Part shown: one piece after another, positions 8,582-16,948 of the stretch
Layout: every line of letters begins with the position of its first letter
Position numbering within the stretch: position 1 is the first letter of the stretch
NCBI RefSeq assembly: GCF_005222785.1
Contig: NZ_STGH01000002.1
Location: 186,001 to 250,000, forward strand
Origin: Rhodobacter sp. SY28-1
GTDB taxonomy: Bacteria; Pseudomonadota; Alphaproteobacteria; Rhodobacterales; Rhodobacteraceae
Length of the DNA: 64,000 bases
Reading direction: 5' to 3'
The notes under the pieces: generated by a model
Told to the model about the DNA's origin: nothing
Databases searched by the model: none
Seen by the model: only the letters and a program-made list of their open reading frames with translations
Program-made: the position numbers and the translations under genes

Positions 8582-10642
8582 TTGCTGCCCCGTATCGCCA
8601 AGCTGTCCTCGACCACCCTCGCGCTTCTTGCGTTCATCCTTGCGGCGGCACTGATGTTTTCGGTGGCCTTCGGGGCGGCGAAGGTCATCGAATCGCGGAC
8701 GCTGAAGGTGGTGACGTCCAAGCTGACCGAGGCGGGAATCGACTGGATCACCGTGACGACGGACGGGTTGCAAGTGCGCCTGACCGGGACCGCCCCGCGT
8801 GAGGACATGCGGTTCCGCGCGGTGAACATGGTGGGGTCGCTGATCGACGCGAGCCGCATCCGCGACGGGCTGGACGTGGCGCCGACGACGGCGATCGAGG
8901 CACCGAAATTCAGTGTGCAGATGCTGCGGACGGAAGACGGCATCCAGCTGATCGGTCTGATCCCGGAGGAACCGGGTGAAGGCGGGATGGGCGAGACGCA
9001 GCTGACCGAGGCCGCGGCGGCGCTGGCGCCTGGGACCGAACTGCCCGACATGCTGGAGACGGCGGGTTACCCCGCGACCGAGACCTGGAATGCGGCGCTG
9101 GCCTTCGGGCTGGAGGCGCTGCGCAAGCTGGAACGCTCGAAAATCTCGGTCGCGGCGGATGTGGTCGAGGTGACGGCGATTTCCGACAGCGAGGAGGAAA
9201 AGCGCGAGCTGGAGCGCGAGTTGCGGGCCGCCGCGCCTGAAGGGGTGCAGCTGGTGCTGGACATCTCGGCCCCGCGGCCGGTGATCACGCCCTTTACCCT
9301 GCGCTTTGTCGTCGATGCCGAGGGGCCGCGGTTCGACAGCTGCTCGGCCGACACGGAACGCGCGCGGACGCAGATCCTGCGGGCGGCGACGGCAGCGGGG
9401 GTGCAGGGCGCGCCGGTCTGCCAAGTGGGCCTGGGTACGCCGACACCCCGCTGGGCAGACGCGGTGAGCCTTGCGATGCGGGCGGTGACGGAACTGGGGG
9501 CGGCGTCGATCACCTTTTCGGATGCGGACGTGACGCTTCTGGCCAGCGCGGATGTGCCGCAGGCGACGTTCGACAAGGTGGTGGGCGAGCTGGAGACCGG
9601 GTTGCCGGATGTCTTCTCGCTGACCTCGACGCTGGAGAAGAAGGAAGCGGCGACCCAGGGGCCGGCGGAGTTCACCGCGGTTCTGGGCGAGAATGGCAAG
9701 GTCGAACTACGCGGCCGGGTCACTGACGAGATGCAGCGGCAGGCGGTCGACGCCTTCGCGAAGTCGGCCTTTGCCGGGGCCGATGTCTTGACCGCGACGC
9801 GGGTGGACGCGGGCCTGCCGGACGGCTGGGCGATCCGGGTGCTGGCCGGGCTGAAAGCTCTGGCCGAGGTGGACAATGGCAAGCTCCTCGTCCGGGCCGA
9901 TCTGGTCGAGGTGACCGGGGTCACGGGGTCCACGACGGCGCGGGGCCGGATCACGCAGATCCTGTCCGAGGAACTGGGCCAGGGCGAGACCTTTCGGGTG
10001 AATGTCCGCTATGACGAGGCGCTGGACCCGCTGGCGGCCTTGCCGACGCCCGAGGAATGTGTGGCCGATGTGAACGCGGTCATCGCGCGGACCAAGATCA
10101 CCTTCACCCCGGCCTCGGCCGAAATCGCGACGACAGCGCGGCCGGTGCTGGACGAGTTGGCGGGTATCCTGACCAACTGCCCGGCGATGCAGATGGAAAT
10201 CGGCGGACATACCGACAGCCAGGGCTCGGAAGGGGGCAACCTGTCCCTGAGCCAGGCGCGGGCCGAGGCGGTGCTGCTGGCGCTGCAGGGCCGGCGGGTC
10301 GATGTGTCGGGGATGACTGCGCTTGGCTATGGCGAAGCGCAGCCGATTGCCGACAACGGCAGCGAGGAAGGCCGCGAGGCGAACCGGCGGATCGAGTTCG
10401 TCCTGAAAGGCGCGCATGGGGCGGCGGCGGAAGGGGCTGGGGAGACCGATCCTGCAGCCGCACCGGAGGCAGCCCCCGGAGAGACTGCGACCGAGGCCCC
10501 GGCTGCCGAAGGCGGCGCAGCTGCGCCGACTGCACCGGGACCCGACTTTTCTTCGGACACCAGCCCCTCGGTCGCGCCGACCGAAAAGACCATTGCTCCG
10601 AAGCCCCGCCCCGAAGGCCTGACGGCCGAGGAAGATCAATGA
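8582..10642 (+). CDS. OmpA family envelope protein with BON-like repeats
   Basis: This is a 686-residue protein. A hydrophobic segment at about residues 10-32 serves as an anchor or uncleaved signal. A long periplasmic region contains repeated BON-like stretches (for example VEVTAISDSEEEKRELE and LVEVTGVTGSTTARGRI). An OmpA C-terminal peptidoglycan-binding domain occupies about residues 491-609, with EIGGHTDSQGSEGGN and NRRIEFVL. The tail (610-686) is Ala/Pro/Glu-rich. It probably links the inner membrane to peptidoglycan. The start is uncertain: TTG at 8582 is the first canonical codon, but an in-frame CTG at 8549 behind a purine-rich stretch would add 11 residues. The next gene overlaps by 4 bp. 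Confidence 0.85.
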   Translation: MLPRIAKLSSTTLALLAFILAAALMFSVAFGAAKVIESRTLKVVTSKLTEAGIDWITVTTDGLQVRLTGTAPREDMRFRAVNMVGSLIDASRIRDGLDVAPTTAIEAPKFSVQMLRTEDGIQLIGLIPEEPGEGGMGETQLTEAAAALAPGTELPDMLETAGYPATETWNAALAFGLEALRKLERSKISVAADVVEVTAISDSEEEKRELERELRAAAPEGVQLVLDISAPRPVITPFTLRFVVDAEGPRFDSCSADTERARTQILRAATAAGVQGAPVCQVGLGTPTPRWADAVSLAMRAVTELGAASITFSDADVTLLASADVPQATFDKVVGELETGLPDVFSLTSTLEKKEAATQGPAEFTAVLGENGKVELRGRVTDEMQRQAVDAFAKSAFAGADVLTATRVDAGLPDGWAIRVLAGLKALAEVDNGKLLVRADLVEVTGVTGSTTARGRITQILSEELGQGETFRVNVRYDEALDPLAALPTPEECVADVNAVIARTKITFTPASAEIATTARPVLDELAGILTNCPAMQMEIGGHTDSQGSEGGNLSLSQARAEAVLLALQGRRVDVSGMTALGYGEAQPIADNGSEEGREANRRIEFVLKGAHGAAAEGAGETDPAAAPEAAPGETATEAPAAEGGAAAPTAPGPDFSSDTSPSVAPTEKTIAPKPRPEGLTAEEDQ

Positions 10643-10968
10643 ACCGCACCGAATTCGTCATCGCCACTGCCATCATCCTTATGGTCGCCTTCGCGTTGGG
10701 GTGGTTCACGCATTGGCTTCTGCACCGCTTCACCCGCGTCAAGGGCGGCGACATGGCCGAGATGGACAAGCTGGCGCAATCGCTGCACGAGGCCGAGGAA
10801 CTGCGGGATCAGGCGCTGGCCTATCTGGAGCAGCGCGAGGCCGAGTTGATGAACCACATCAGCCAGACCGAGGCCGAGCTGAAGGCCGCGATGGAAGGCC
10901 TGCGCGACGCCCGGCACGAGGCCGAGGAGATGCGCAGCTACATCGAGCGGATGCACGCGAACGGGTGA
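10639..10968 (+). CDS. Small membrane protein with coiled coil, partner of the OmpA-family protein
   Basis: This 109-residue protein has one N-terminal membrane segment (about 5-27, ending WLLHRF). A charged heptad-rich helix follows for the rest of its length, with EAEELRDQALAYLEQREAE as a sample, predicting a cytoplasmic coiled coil. It is not assigned to a characterised family. The ATG overlaps the stop of the OmpA-family gene (ATGA), so the two are translationally coupled and probably act together at the envelope. A double AT-rich palindrome follows 7 bp after the stop. Confidence 0.8.
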   Translation: MNRTEFVIATAIILMVAFALGWFTHWLLHRFTRVKGGDMAEMDKLAQSLHEAEELRDQALAYLEQREAELMNHISQTEAELKAAMEGLRDARHEAEEMRSYIERMHANG

Positions 10969-10975
10969 TCGGGGA

Positions 10976-11019
10976 CAAATTCCTTCGAAGGAATTTGCAA
11001 ATCTTCTCGAAAAGATTTG
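10976..11019. repeat. Tandem pair of AT-rich palindromes after the OmpA operon
   Basis: The first unit (10976-10997) is a perfect 22-bp palindrome with arms CAAATTCCTTC/GAAGGAATTTG. The second (10998-11019) has arms CAAATCTT/AAGATTTG around TCGA. The units abut without spacer. The site is just downstream of the coupled OmpA-family pair, so termination or mRNA 3'-end protection is likely. Confidence 0.7.
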
Positions 11020-11146
11020 TGGCTCCCGGCGGAACAAGTCCAGCTTGCCGGGGATTTGATCAAACCATGGCCTGAACCCGGCCTTGCAACTGGACATGAG
11101 CCGCCCTGCGTGGCACCTGTCGGGAAAGCATAAGGAGGGCCCACCC

Positions 11147-12625
11147 ATGCTCGATTCCGTGACCGATCTTGCGTCGCTTCTGAAAGACCCCTCGCTTCTG
11201 GTGACCAAGTCCTACGTCGCCGGTGAGTGGATTGCGGCAGACGACGGTTCCACCTTTCCGGTGACGAACCCCGCCCGGGGCGATGTGATCTGCCATCTGC
11301 CGAACCTTGGCCGGGCCGAAGCCGCCCGCGCGATCAAGGCCGCCCATGCCGCGCACCGCGAATGGGCCAAGCGCACTGGGAAAGAGCGCGCCCAGGTCCT
11401 GCGCAAGTGGTTCGACCTGTGCATGGCGAACCAGGACGACCTGGCCACGATCCTGACCGCCGAGATGGGCAAGCCTCTGGCCGAGGCCAAGGGCGAAATC
11501 GCCTATGGCTCCAGCTACATCGAATTCTACGGGGAAGAAGCCAAGCGCACCTATGGCGACATCATCCCCGGGCATCAGCGCGACAAGCGCATCCATGTGC
11601 TGAAGCAGCCGATTGGCGTGGCCGCCTCGATCACGCCGTGGAACTTCCCCAACGCGATGATCGCGCGGAAGGTGGCCCCTGCTTTGGCGGCGGGCTGCGG
11701 CTTTGTGGCGCGCCCGGCGGCGGAAACGCCGCTGTCGGCGCTGGCGCTGGCTGTGCTGGCGGAACGCGCTGGCGTTCCGGCGGGGCTGTTTTCGGTCATC
11801 ACCTCGAAGCGGTCGTCGGACATCGGCAAGGAGTTCTGCGAGAACCCCTTGATCCGCAAGCTGACCTTCACCGGGTCCACGGAAGTGGGACGCATCCTGT
11901 TGAAACAGGCGGCGGACCAGATCCTGAAATGCTCGATGGAGCTGGGCGGCAACGCGCCCTTCATCGTCTTCGACGACGCCGATCTGGATGCGGCGGTGGA
12001 AGGCGCGATGATTTCCAAGTTCCGCAACAACGGCCAGACCTGCGTCTGCGCGAACCGGATCTATGTGCAGGCCGGGGTCTATGACGCCTTTGCCAAGAAG
12101 CTGGCAGTGGCGGTCGAGAAGCTGGCCATTGGCGACGGTCTGAAATCCGGGGTCACCACCGGCCCGCTGATCAACGCGGCGGCCGTGGACAAGGTCGAGG
12201 AGCATATCGCCGATGTGCTGGCGGGCGGCGGCAAGATCGTCACCGGCGGCAAGCGGCATGAGCTGGGCGGGACCTTCTTCCAGCCAACCGTGGTGACCGG
12301 GGTCAAGCCGGACATGAAGGTGGCACAGGAAGAGACGTTCGGGCCACTGGCGCCCTTGTTCAAGTTCGAGACCGAGGAAGAGGTGATCGAGCTGGCCAAC
12401 AACACGATCTTCGGCTTGGCCTCGTACTTTTACGCCCGCGACATCGGCCGGATCACCCGGGTCCAGGAAGCGCTGGAATACGGGATGGTGGGGGTGAACA
12501 CCGGCCTGATTTCCAACGAGATGGCACCCTTCGGTGGCGTGAAACAGTCGGGTCTGGGCCGCGAAGGCTCACGCCATGGCCTGGATGACTACATGGAACT
12601 GAAATACGTCTGCCTGTCGGTCTGA
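11147..12625 (+). CDS. gabD: NAD(P)-dependent succinate-semialdehyde dehydrogenase
   Basis: The enzyme oxidises succinate semialdehyde to succinate at the end of GABA and related degradation pathways. The 492-residue protein carries the aldehyde dehydrogenase signature: TPWNFPNAM with the cofactor-binding region, TFTGSTEVGR, the catalytic Glu in MELGGNAPFIVFDDAD, and the catalytic Cys in NNGQTCVCANRIYV. The CxC around the active-site Cys is typical of GabD. The ATG at 11147 has a strong aaggagg 9 bp upstream, which rejects the longer frame from 11084. A hairpin follows the stop. An unlinked APC-family permease (47574) would be a plausible GABA importer, but that link is inference. Confidence 0.92.
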   Translation: MLDSVTDLASLLKDPSLLVTKSYVAGEWIAADDGSTFPVTNPARGDVICHLPNLGRAEAARAIKAAHAAHREWAKRTGKERAQVLRKWFDLCMANQDDLATILTAEMGKPLAEAKGEIAYGSSYIEFYGEEAKRTYGDIIPGHQRDKRIHVLKQPIGVAASITPWNFPNAMIARKVAPALAAGCGFVARPAAETPLSALALAVLAERAGVPAGLFSVITSKRSSDIGKEFCENPLIRKLTFTGSTEVGRILLKQAADQILKCSMELGGNAPFIVFDDADLDAAVEGAMISKFRNNGQTCVCANRIYVQAGVYDAFAKKLAVAVEKLAIGDGLKSGVTTGPLINAAAVDKVEEHIADVLAGGGKIVTGGKRHELGGTFFQPTVVTGVKPDMKVAQEETFGPLAPLFKFETEEEVIELANNTIFGLASYFYARDIGRITRVQEALEYGMVGVNTGLISNEMAPFGGVKQSGLGREGSRHGLDDYMELKYVCLSV

Positions 12626-12648
12626 CGGGTACCGGGACGGCGGCAAAG

Positions 12649-12670
12649 GGGGCGGTCTTCGGGCCGCCCC
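12649..12670 (+). terminator. GC-rich hairpin terminator after gabD
   Basis: GGGGCGG and CCGCCCC arms enclose an 8-nt loop containing TTCG, 23 bp after the gabD stop, and are followed by a short AATCGTTT stretch. This is a plausible intrinsic terminator. Confidence 0.6.
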
Positions 12671-12782
12671 AATCGTTTCGGCTGTGCATTTGGGCAGGGT
12701 CCTCCCGCCGTTTTGGACCTCTGGCAGGTGCGGAGGCGATGCACTAGCTTTTCTGTTCGAGCAGCCATTCAAGGGTTTACCG

Positions 12783-13628
12783 ATGCCGAACGATTATACC
12801 CCGCCGAAGGTCTGGAAATGGGAGCAGCCCTCGGGCGGTACTTTCGCCAACATCAACCGCCCGGTTGCGGGCGCCACGCATGACAAGGAGTTGCCGGTCG
12901 GCAAGCACCCGCTGCAGCTCTATTCCCTGGCCACGCCGAACGGGATCAAGGTGACGATCCTGCTGGAAGAGCTTCTGGAAGCGGGCCATGACGCGGAATA
13001 CGACGCCTGGCTGATCGACATCGGCAAGGGCGACCAGTTCGGGTCGGGGTTTGTCGAGGTGAACCCGAACTCCAAGATCCCGGCGCTGATGGATCACGGC
13101 AACGGGCAGCGGGTGTTCGAGAGTGCCTCGATCATGCTGTATCTGGCGGAAAAGTTCGGCGGGGCGTTCATCCCGAAGGATGCGTCCAAGCGGACCGAGA
13201 TGTTCTCGTGGCTGTTCTGGCAGATGGGCAGCGCGCCCTTTGTCGGCGGCGGGTTCGGGCATTTCTACGCCTATGCGCCCGTGAAAATCGAATATGCGAT
13301 CAACCGCTACGCGATGGAAACGAAGCGGCAGTTGGACGTGTTGGACCAGCACTTGGCGACGAACGAGTGGATGGCGGGGGAATACTCGCTGGCCGACATG
13401 GCGATCTATGCCTGGTACGGCAATCTGGTGCTGGGCCGCGCTTACAATGCTGCCGAGTTCCTGGATGTGGAGAGCTACAAGAACGTCATGGCCTGGGCCA
13501 AGCGCATCGACGCGCGGCCGGGGGTGATCCGGGGGCGGAAGGTGAACCGGTCCTGGGGCGAGGATTGGGAGAAGCTGCCCGAGCGCCACTCGGCAGCTGA
13601 TTTCGACGCGCTGCCAAAAGCGCCCTGA
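12783..13628 (+). CDS. yghU: YghU-type glutathione S-transferase/disulfide-bond oxidoreductase
   Basis: The 281-residue protein matches the nu-class GST YghU/YfcG group, which uses two glutathiones for disulfide exchange. It has an N-terminal extension with WKWEQPSGG, then a thioredoxin-like domain starting PLQLYSLATPNGIKV, with NPNSKIPALMD and RVFESASIMLYLAEKF. The alpha-helical GST C-domain follows (for example EWMAGEYSLADMAIYAW). Residue order and length agree with YghU of E. coli. Start 12783 follows a weak ribosome site. It is probably a single-gene unit between the gabD hairpin and the SDR gene. Confidence 0.9.
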   Translation: MPNDYTPPKVWKWEQPSGGTFANINRPVAGATHDKELPVGKHPLQLYSLATPNGIKVTILLEELLEAGHDAEYDAWLIDIGKGDQFGSGFVEVNPNSKIPALMDHGNGQRVFESASIMLYLAEKFGGAFIPKDASKRTEMFSWLFWQMGSAPFVGGGFGHFYAYAPVKIEYAINRYAMETKRQLDVLDQHLATNEWMAGEYSLADMAIYAWYGNLVLGRAYNAAEFLDVESYKNVMAWAKRIDARPGVIRGRKVNRSWGEDWEKLPERHSAADFDALPKAP

Positions 13629-13700
13629 CTTCTCTACAGGACGGATTGAGCCAGCCCGGGCCTTGGCCTAGGCTGGCTTTTCCATGTCTGGGGGGGAGCC

Positions 13701-14432
13701 ATGACCAATCGCATCGCTGTCGTGACCGGAGCCGCCGGGGGGTTGGGGAGGGCCTTTGTCGACCGTTTGCTGGCCGATGGGCTGACCGTGGTAGGGGTAG
13801 ACATCGACGGCCCCGCGCTGCTGGCGATGGCGGCGGACCGGGAGGGGTTTGTGGCCGAAGCCGTCGACCTGACGGATGCGGAGGCGATTGCCGACCTGTT
13901 CGACCGGCTGACCGCGCGGTTCGGGGGAGTGGACGCGCTGGTGAACAACGCCGGGACCTGTTTCATGTCGGACTTCCCGGACATCCCGGCCAGCGAGTTG
14001 GATCGGCAGATGGCGATCAATTTCTCCTCGGCCTTCCATTGCTGCCAGGGGGCGGTGAAGGCGATGGCTGGGCGGCCGGGGGTGCGGAAGATCGTCAACA
14101 TCTCGTCCAATGGCGCCTACAACTTCGATGTCTTCGACCCGCCGCATTACCGGGCTTCGAAAGCGGCGATGGATACGCTGACAAAAGACCTGGCGCGGCG
14201 CTACGCGAAGGAGAAGATCGCGGTGAACTCGATAGCACCGGCGATGACCGAGACGCCCTTGTTCAACGTGCTGACCGAGGAGGTGCTGGCGAAAGCGATC
14301 AGCGCGATGCCGCATGGGCGGGCGATGCAGCCGGAGGAGATTGCCAACTGGGTGGGGTTCCTGATCTCGCCCGCCGGGGATGTGTCGTCGGGGAACGTGA
14401 TCGTCCTCAATCAGGGGCGCGACGTCAGGTGA
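13701..14432 (+). CDS. SDR family NAD(P)-dependent oxidoreductase
   Basis: This is a classical short-chain dehydrogenase of 243 residues. The cofactor motif TGAAGGLGRAF is at about 9-19, the acidic residue of DID at the end of beta-2 favours NAD over NADP, and NNAG is near residue 83. The catalytic Ser lies in NISSN and the Tyr/Lys in YRASK. The substrate cannot be deduced. It precedes an aminotransferase gene on the same strand, separated by a double palindrome, so co-transcription would have to read through that hairpin pair. Confidence 0.9.
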   Translation: MTNRIAVVTGAAGGLGRAFVDRLLADGLTVVGVDIDGPALLAMAADREGFVAEAVDLTDAEAIADLFDRLTARFGGVDALVNNAGTCFMSDFPDIPASELDRQMAINFSSAFHCCQGAVKAMAGRPGVRKIVNISSNGAYNFDVFDPPHYRASKAAMDTLTKDLARRYAKEKIAVNSIAPAMTETPLFNVLTEEVLAKAISAMPHGRAMQPEEIANWVGFLISPAGDVSSGNVIVLNQGRDVR

Positions 14433-14437
14433 GGGGC

Positions 14438-14481
14438 CAAAATCCTTCGAAGGATTTTGCAAAAGTCTTCGAAAACTTTTG
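14438..14481. repeat. Tandem pair of AT-rich palindromes between SDR and aminotransferase genes
   Basis: Unit one (14438-14459) is a perfect palindrome with arms CAAAATCCTTC/GAAGGATTTTG. Unit two (14460-14481) has arms CAAAAGTCTTC/GAAAACTTTTG with one mismatch. It starts 5 bp after the SDR stop and ends 15 bp before the aminotransferase ATG, so it separates the two genes. Unit one is identical to the second unit at 49226-49247. Confidence 0.7.
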
Positions 14482-14496
14482 CGCGCGAGGGGGCGG

Positions 14497-15615
14497 ATGA
14501 AGGTCACCATTCACAAGCTGTTCGATTACCTGCTGGAGACCACGTCCGCCGAGCCGCCGGAGTGCTTCATCGGGTTTTCGCTGGCCCGTTCGCCCCGGCT
14601 GAAGGATTTCCTGACCGACCTTGACCCCGAGCTGTCGTTGGACTGGAACGGGAAGAGCTTTCTGGGTCTGCCAGCCCTGCGGCAACGGGTGCTGGATCAG
14701 GCGGGGCTGGACCTGCCGCTGGACTCGGTCCTCATCACGGCAGGGGCGGCAGAGGCGAACTACCTTCTGTTCCGGCAGCTGGTGCAGGCCGGCGACGAGA
14801 TCATCACCGAATCCCCCGGCTGGCCGCAGGCGGGGGTGATGGCCAAGGCCATTGGCGCGAAGCTGGTAGAGGTGGCGCGGGATGAGGCGCGGGGCTGGGG
14901 ACTGGACCCCGAGGCGGTGGCGCGGGCGATCACGCCCCGGACGCGGATGATCTTCCTGACCAATCCGAACAACCCGACGGGGCGGTTGGTCCCGGAAGCC
15001 GATCTCCGCGCTCTGGCCGACTTGGCGGAACGGCACGGGATCTGGCTCGTGGTGGACGAGGTCTATGCGGGGCTGGAATGGGTGGGTGCCCGGTCGCCTT
15101 CCATCGCCGGAATGACGCGCTTTGGCATCACCACTGGGTCGGTGTCAAAGGCGCTGGGGCTGCAGGGGCTGCGGACCGGGTGGATGATCTGCCAGTCGCC
15201 GGACGTGATCCGCGATACGATGATCCTGCGCGAGAACGGGTCGGAGATCATGAATGTTCTGGGCGAGCACATCGCGGAGGTCGCCCTGCGGCCGGAGCGG
15301 CTGGCGGCGGCACTGGGGCGGGCGCGGGAGGACGGGCGCGCGACGCTGGACCTGCTGGACCGCTTCGTGTCCGATGAAGCCCGCCTGTCGTGGCACCGGC
15401 CCGAAGCGGGGCTGATCGGGTTGGCACGGGTCGAGGGCGTGGACGGAGAATCCCTGGCGCGGGCGCTCCTTAAGCCGCCCTATCGCACCTTCCTCTTGCC
15501 CGGATCGGCCTATGGCCTGCCGCATCACATCCGGATCGGGGCGGGGGGCGGGCCTGAAGCGCGGCTCAACGAAGGTTTAGAGCGGCTTTCGGCGGCGCTG
15601 CGCGACCTGGCCTGA
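14497..15615 (+). CDS. PLP-dependent aminotransferase, class I/II fold
   Basis: The 372-residue protein has fold-type I aminotransferase motifs: TAGAAEANYLL, FLTNPNNPTGRLV near residue 150, VVDEVYAGLEW with the pyridine-nitrogen Asp, and SVSKALGLQGLRTGW with the Lys that binds PLP. RIGAG near the end carries the substrate-carboxylate Arg region. It resembles the capreomycidine synthase/MalY-like subgroup, but the amino donor is unknown. The ATG at 14497 follows gagggggcgg, a good ribosome site, which rejects the 14479 start lying inside the palindrome. Confidence 0.88.
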   Translation: MKVTIHKLFDYLLETTSAEPPECFIGFSLARSPRLKDFLTDLDPELSLDWNGKSFLGLPALRQRVLDQAGLDLPLDSVLITAGAAEANYLLFRQLVQAGDEIITESPGWPQAGVMAKAIGAKLVEVARDEARGWGLDPEAVARAITPRTRMIFLTNPNNPTGRLVPEADLRALADLAERHGIWLVVDEVYAGLEWVGARSPSIAGMTRFGITTGSVSKALGLQGLRTGWMICQSPDVIRDTMILRENGSEIMNVLGEHIAEVALRPERLAAALGRAREDGRATLDLLDRFVSDEARLSWHRPEAGLIGLARVEGVDGESLARALLKPPYRTFLLPGSAYGLPHHIRIGAGGGPEARLNEGLERLSAALRDLA

Positions 15616-15669
15616 CTGCGCAAGTCACTGACATAAAAGGCGTTATCCGATAGCACGGGGGTGTTTTCC

Positions 15670-15701
15670 CCTAGCGTGGCACTGATTTTGCCTAGCGTGG
15701 C
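15670..15701 (+). promoter_or_regulatory. Two 11-bp direct repeats upstream of the peptidoglycan-binding protein gene
   Basis: CCTAGCGTGGC occurs at 15670-15680 and again at 15691-15701. The 21-bp period equals two DNA turns, as expected for a regulator binding two half-sites on one face. It lies about 65 bp upstream of the ATG at 15766. Identity of the binder is unknown. Confidence 0.45.
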
Positions 15702-15765
15702 CCCGATGCCCATAACCAGTGGCATCGAACCCCGGACTGCCCGGGACCACACGAAAGGACACGAC

Positions 15766-16248
15766 ATGCTGCTCTCTGTCATGAACGCCAAGACCACCCT
15801 GATCGCCGGTCTGACCGCACTTTCCATCGCCGCCGTGCCCGCCACCCCGGCGCTGGCCTGGGGCGAGAAGGAGCAAGGCTTTCTCGCCGGTGTCGCCACT
15901 GCGGTGATCGTCGACGAGCTGTTGAAGAACAACCGCAAGGCCCGGTTGTATGACCGCGGCTATACCGCTGGCCCGACCTACGTCGAGCCCCGCACGGTCT
16001 ATGTCGAGCCGCGCCACACCACCTCGATCTATTCGACCCCGGCGGCCCGCGCCTTCCAGAGCTATTCGCTGTCCGAACGCAAGGCGATCCAGCGCAACCT
16101 GCGCGCCTGGGGCTACTATCGCGGCGGGATCGACGGGTCCTTCGGCCCGGGCACCTACAACGCGATCACGGCCTATGCCCGTGACGAAGGCATCTCGCTG
16201 TCGACCACGGCCAAAGCCTATGGCGCCTATGACGGCATGATCTACTGA
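15766..16248 (+). CDS. Secreted peptidoglycan-binding-domain protein
   Basis: This 160-residue protein has a cleavable signal peptide (about residues 1-31, ending PATPALA). A short linker contains a repeated YVEPR motif. The C-terminal PG_binding_1-like domain has SYSLSERKAIQRNLRAWGYY and GGIDGSFGPGTYNAI, the pattern of short cell-wall binding repeats. It probably acts in the periplasm on peptidoglycan. Start 15766 is preferred because of gaaaggac upstream; an internal Met at 15781 also gives a good signal peptide. A strong terminator follows, so it is a single-gene unit. Direct repeats upstream suggest dedicated regulation. Confidence 0.8.
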   Translation: MLLSVMNAKTTLIAGLTALSIAAVPATPALAWGEKEQGFLAGVATAVIVDELLKNNRKARLYDRGYTAGPTYVEPRTVYVEPRHTTSIYSTPAARAFQSYSLSERKAIQRNLRAWGYYRGGIDGSFGPGTYNAITAYARDEGISLSTTAKAYGAYDGMIY

Positions 16249-16284
16249 TCTGGCAGTCGTGACCAAGGGTCCGGCCTCTGATCC

Positions 16285-16323
16285 GACCCCCGGCCTGGGC
16301 GACGCCCGGACCGGGGGTCTTTT
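16285..16323 (+). terminator. Intrinsic terminator after the peptidoglycan-binding protein gene
   Basis: GACCCCCGG (16285-16293) pairs with CCGGGGGTC (16311-16319) and is followed directly by TTTT. This strong rho-independent terminator lies 37 bp after the stop. It also shows that the sigma factor downstream needs its own promoter and cannot start upstream of it. Confidence 0.85.
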
Positions 16324-16405
16324 CGTTCGGGGTAAGGATTTCCGTGCCAGATTTCTTGCCGAGGGTTCCAAGGATTGCCCCTTGGGTCGCGTCACAGGTA
16401 ACGTG

Positions 16406-16948
16406 ATGCTGATGGATACGCCCGACGAGATGCTGGCTACTGCCGCGGTTGGAGGAGACCGCGCGGCCTTTGCCACGCTGGTCGGGCGGCACTATGACCG
16501 CATCCACGGGCTTGCCTGGCGGCTGACCGGGGCGAAGGATCAGGCCGAGGACCTGACGCAGGACATCTGCGCGGCGCTGCCTGCCAAGCTGCGGAACTGG
16601 CGGGGCGAGGCGAAGTTCACCACCTGGCTTTACCGCGTGGTAGTGAACGCCGCGCATGACCTGCGGCGGCGGCAGGCGACGCGCGCAAAGGCCGCGCAGG
16701 GCTGGGGCGACTGGGAGATCGCGCGGCAGGACGAGATCAGCGCCGAGGCCGAAGCCCGGGACTGGCTGGCGCAGTCGATGACCGAGCTTAGCCCGGAACT
16801 GCGCGATACGGTGGCGCTTGTTCTGGGCGAGGAGATGACCCAGGCCGAGGCGGGGGTTGTGCTGGGCGTCAGCGAGGGGACAATCGCCTGGCGGATGAGC
16901 GAAGTGAAGAAACGCCTGCGGGCCATGGCCAGGGAGGACGCGAAGTGA
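16406..16948 (+). CDS. ECF-type RNA polymerase sigma factor
   Basis: The 180-residue protein has region 2 (about 17-85, with HYDRIHGLAWRLTGAKDQAEDLTQD and the FTTWLYRVVVNAAHD segment). It also has region 4 (about 120-175, with GEEMTQAEAGVVLGVSEGTI as the helix-turn-helix). This is the domain set of ECF sigma factors. ATG 16406 is chosen because the upstream terminator occupies the start of the longer frame; a GTG at 16403 and ATG at 16412 are alternatives. The gene overlaps the GTG start of the membrane VWA protein by 4 bp, so the two are coupled. The coupled partner is a candidate regulator of sigma activity. Confidence 0.88.
   Translation: MLMDTPDEMLATAAVGGDRAAFATLVGRHYDRIHGLAWRLTGAKDQAEDLTQDICAALPAKLRNWRGEAKFTTWLYRVVVNAAHDLRRRQATRAKAAQGWGDWEIARQDEISAEAEARDWLAQSMTELSPELRDTVALVLGEEMTQAEAGVVLGVSEGTIAWRMSEVKKRLRAMAREDAK

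Noticed and set aside
11084-11146. Longer gabD start
   Set aside because: The aaggagg ribosome site lies within this stretch and points to the ATG at 11147.
16259-16405. Longer N-terminus of the sigma factor
   Set aside because: Would overlap a strong intrinsic terminator and lacks sigma-region homology.
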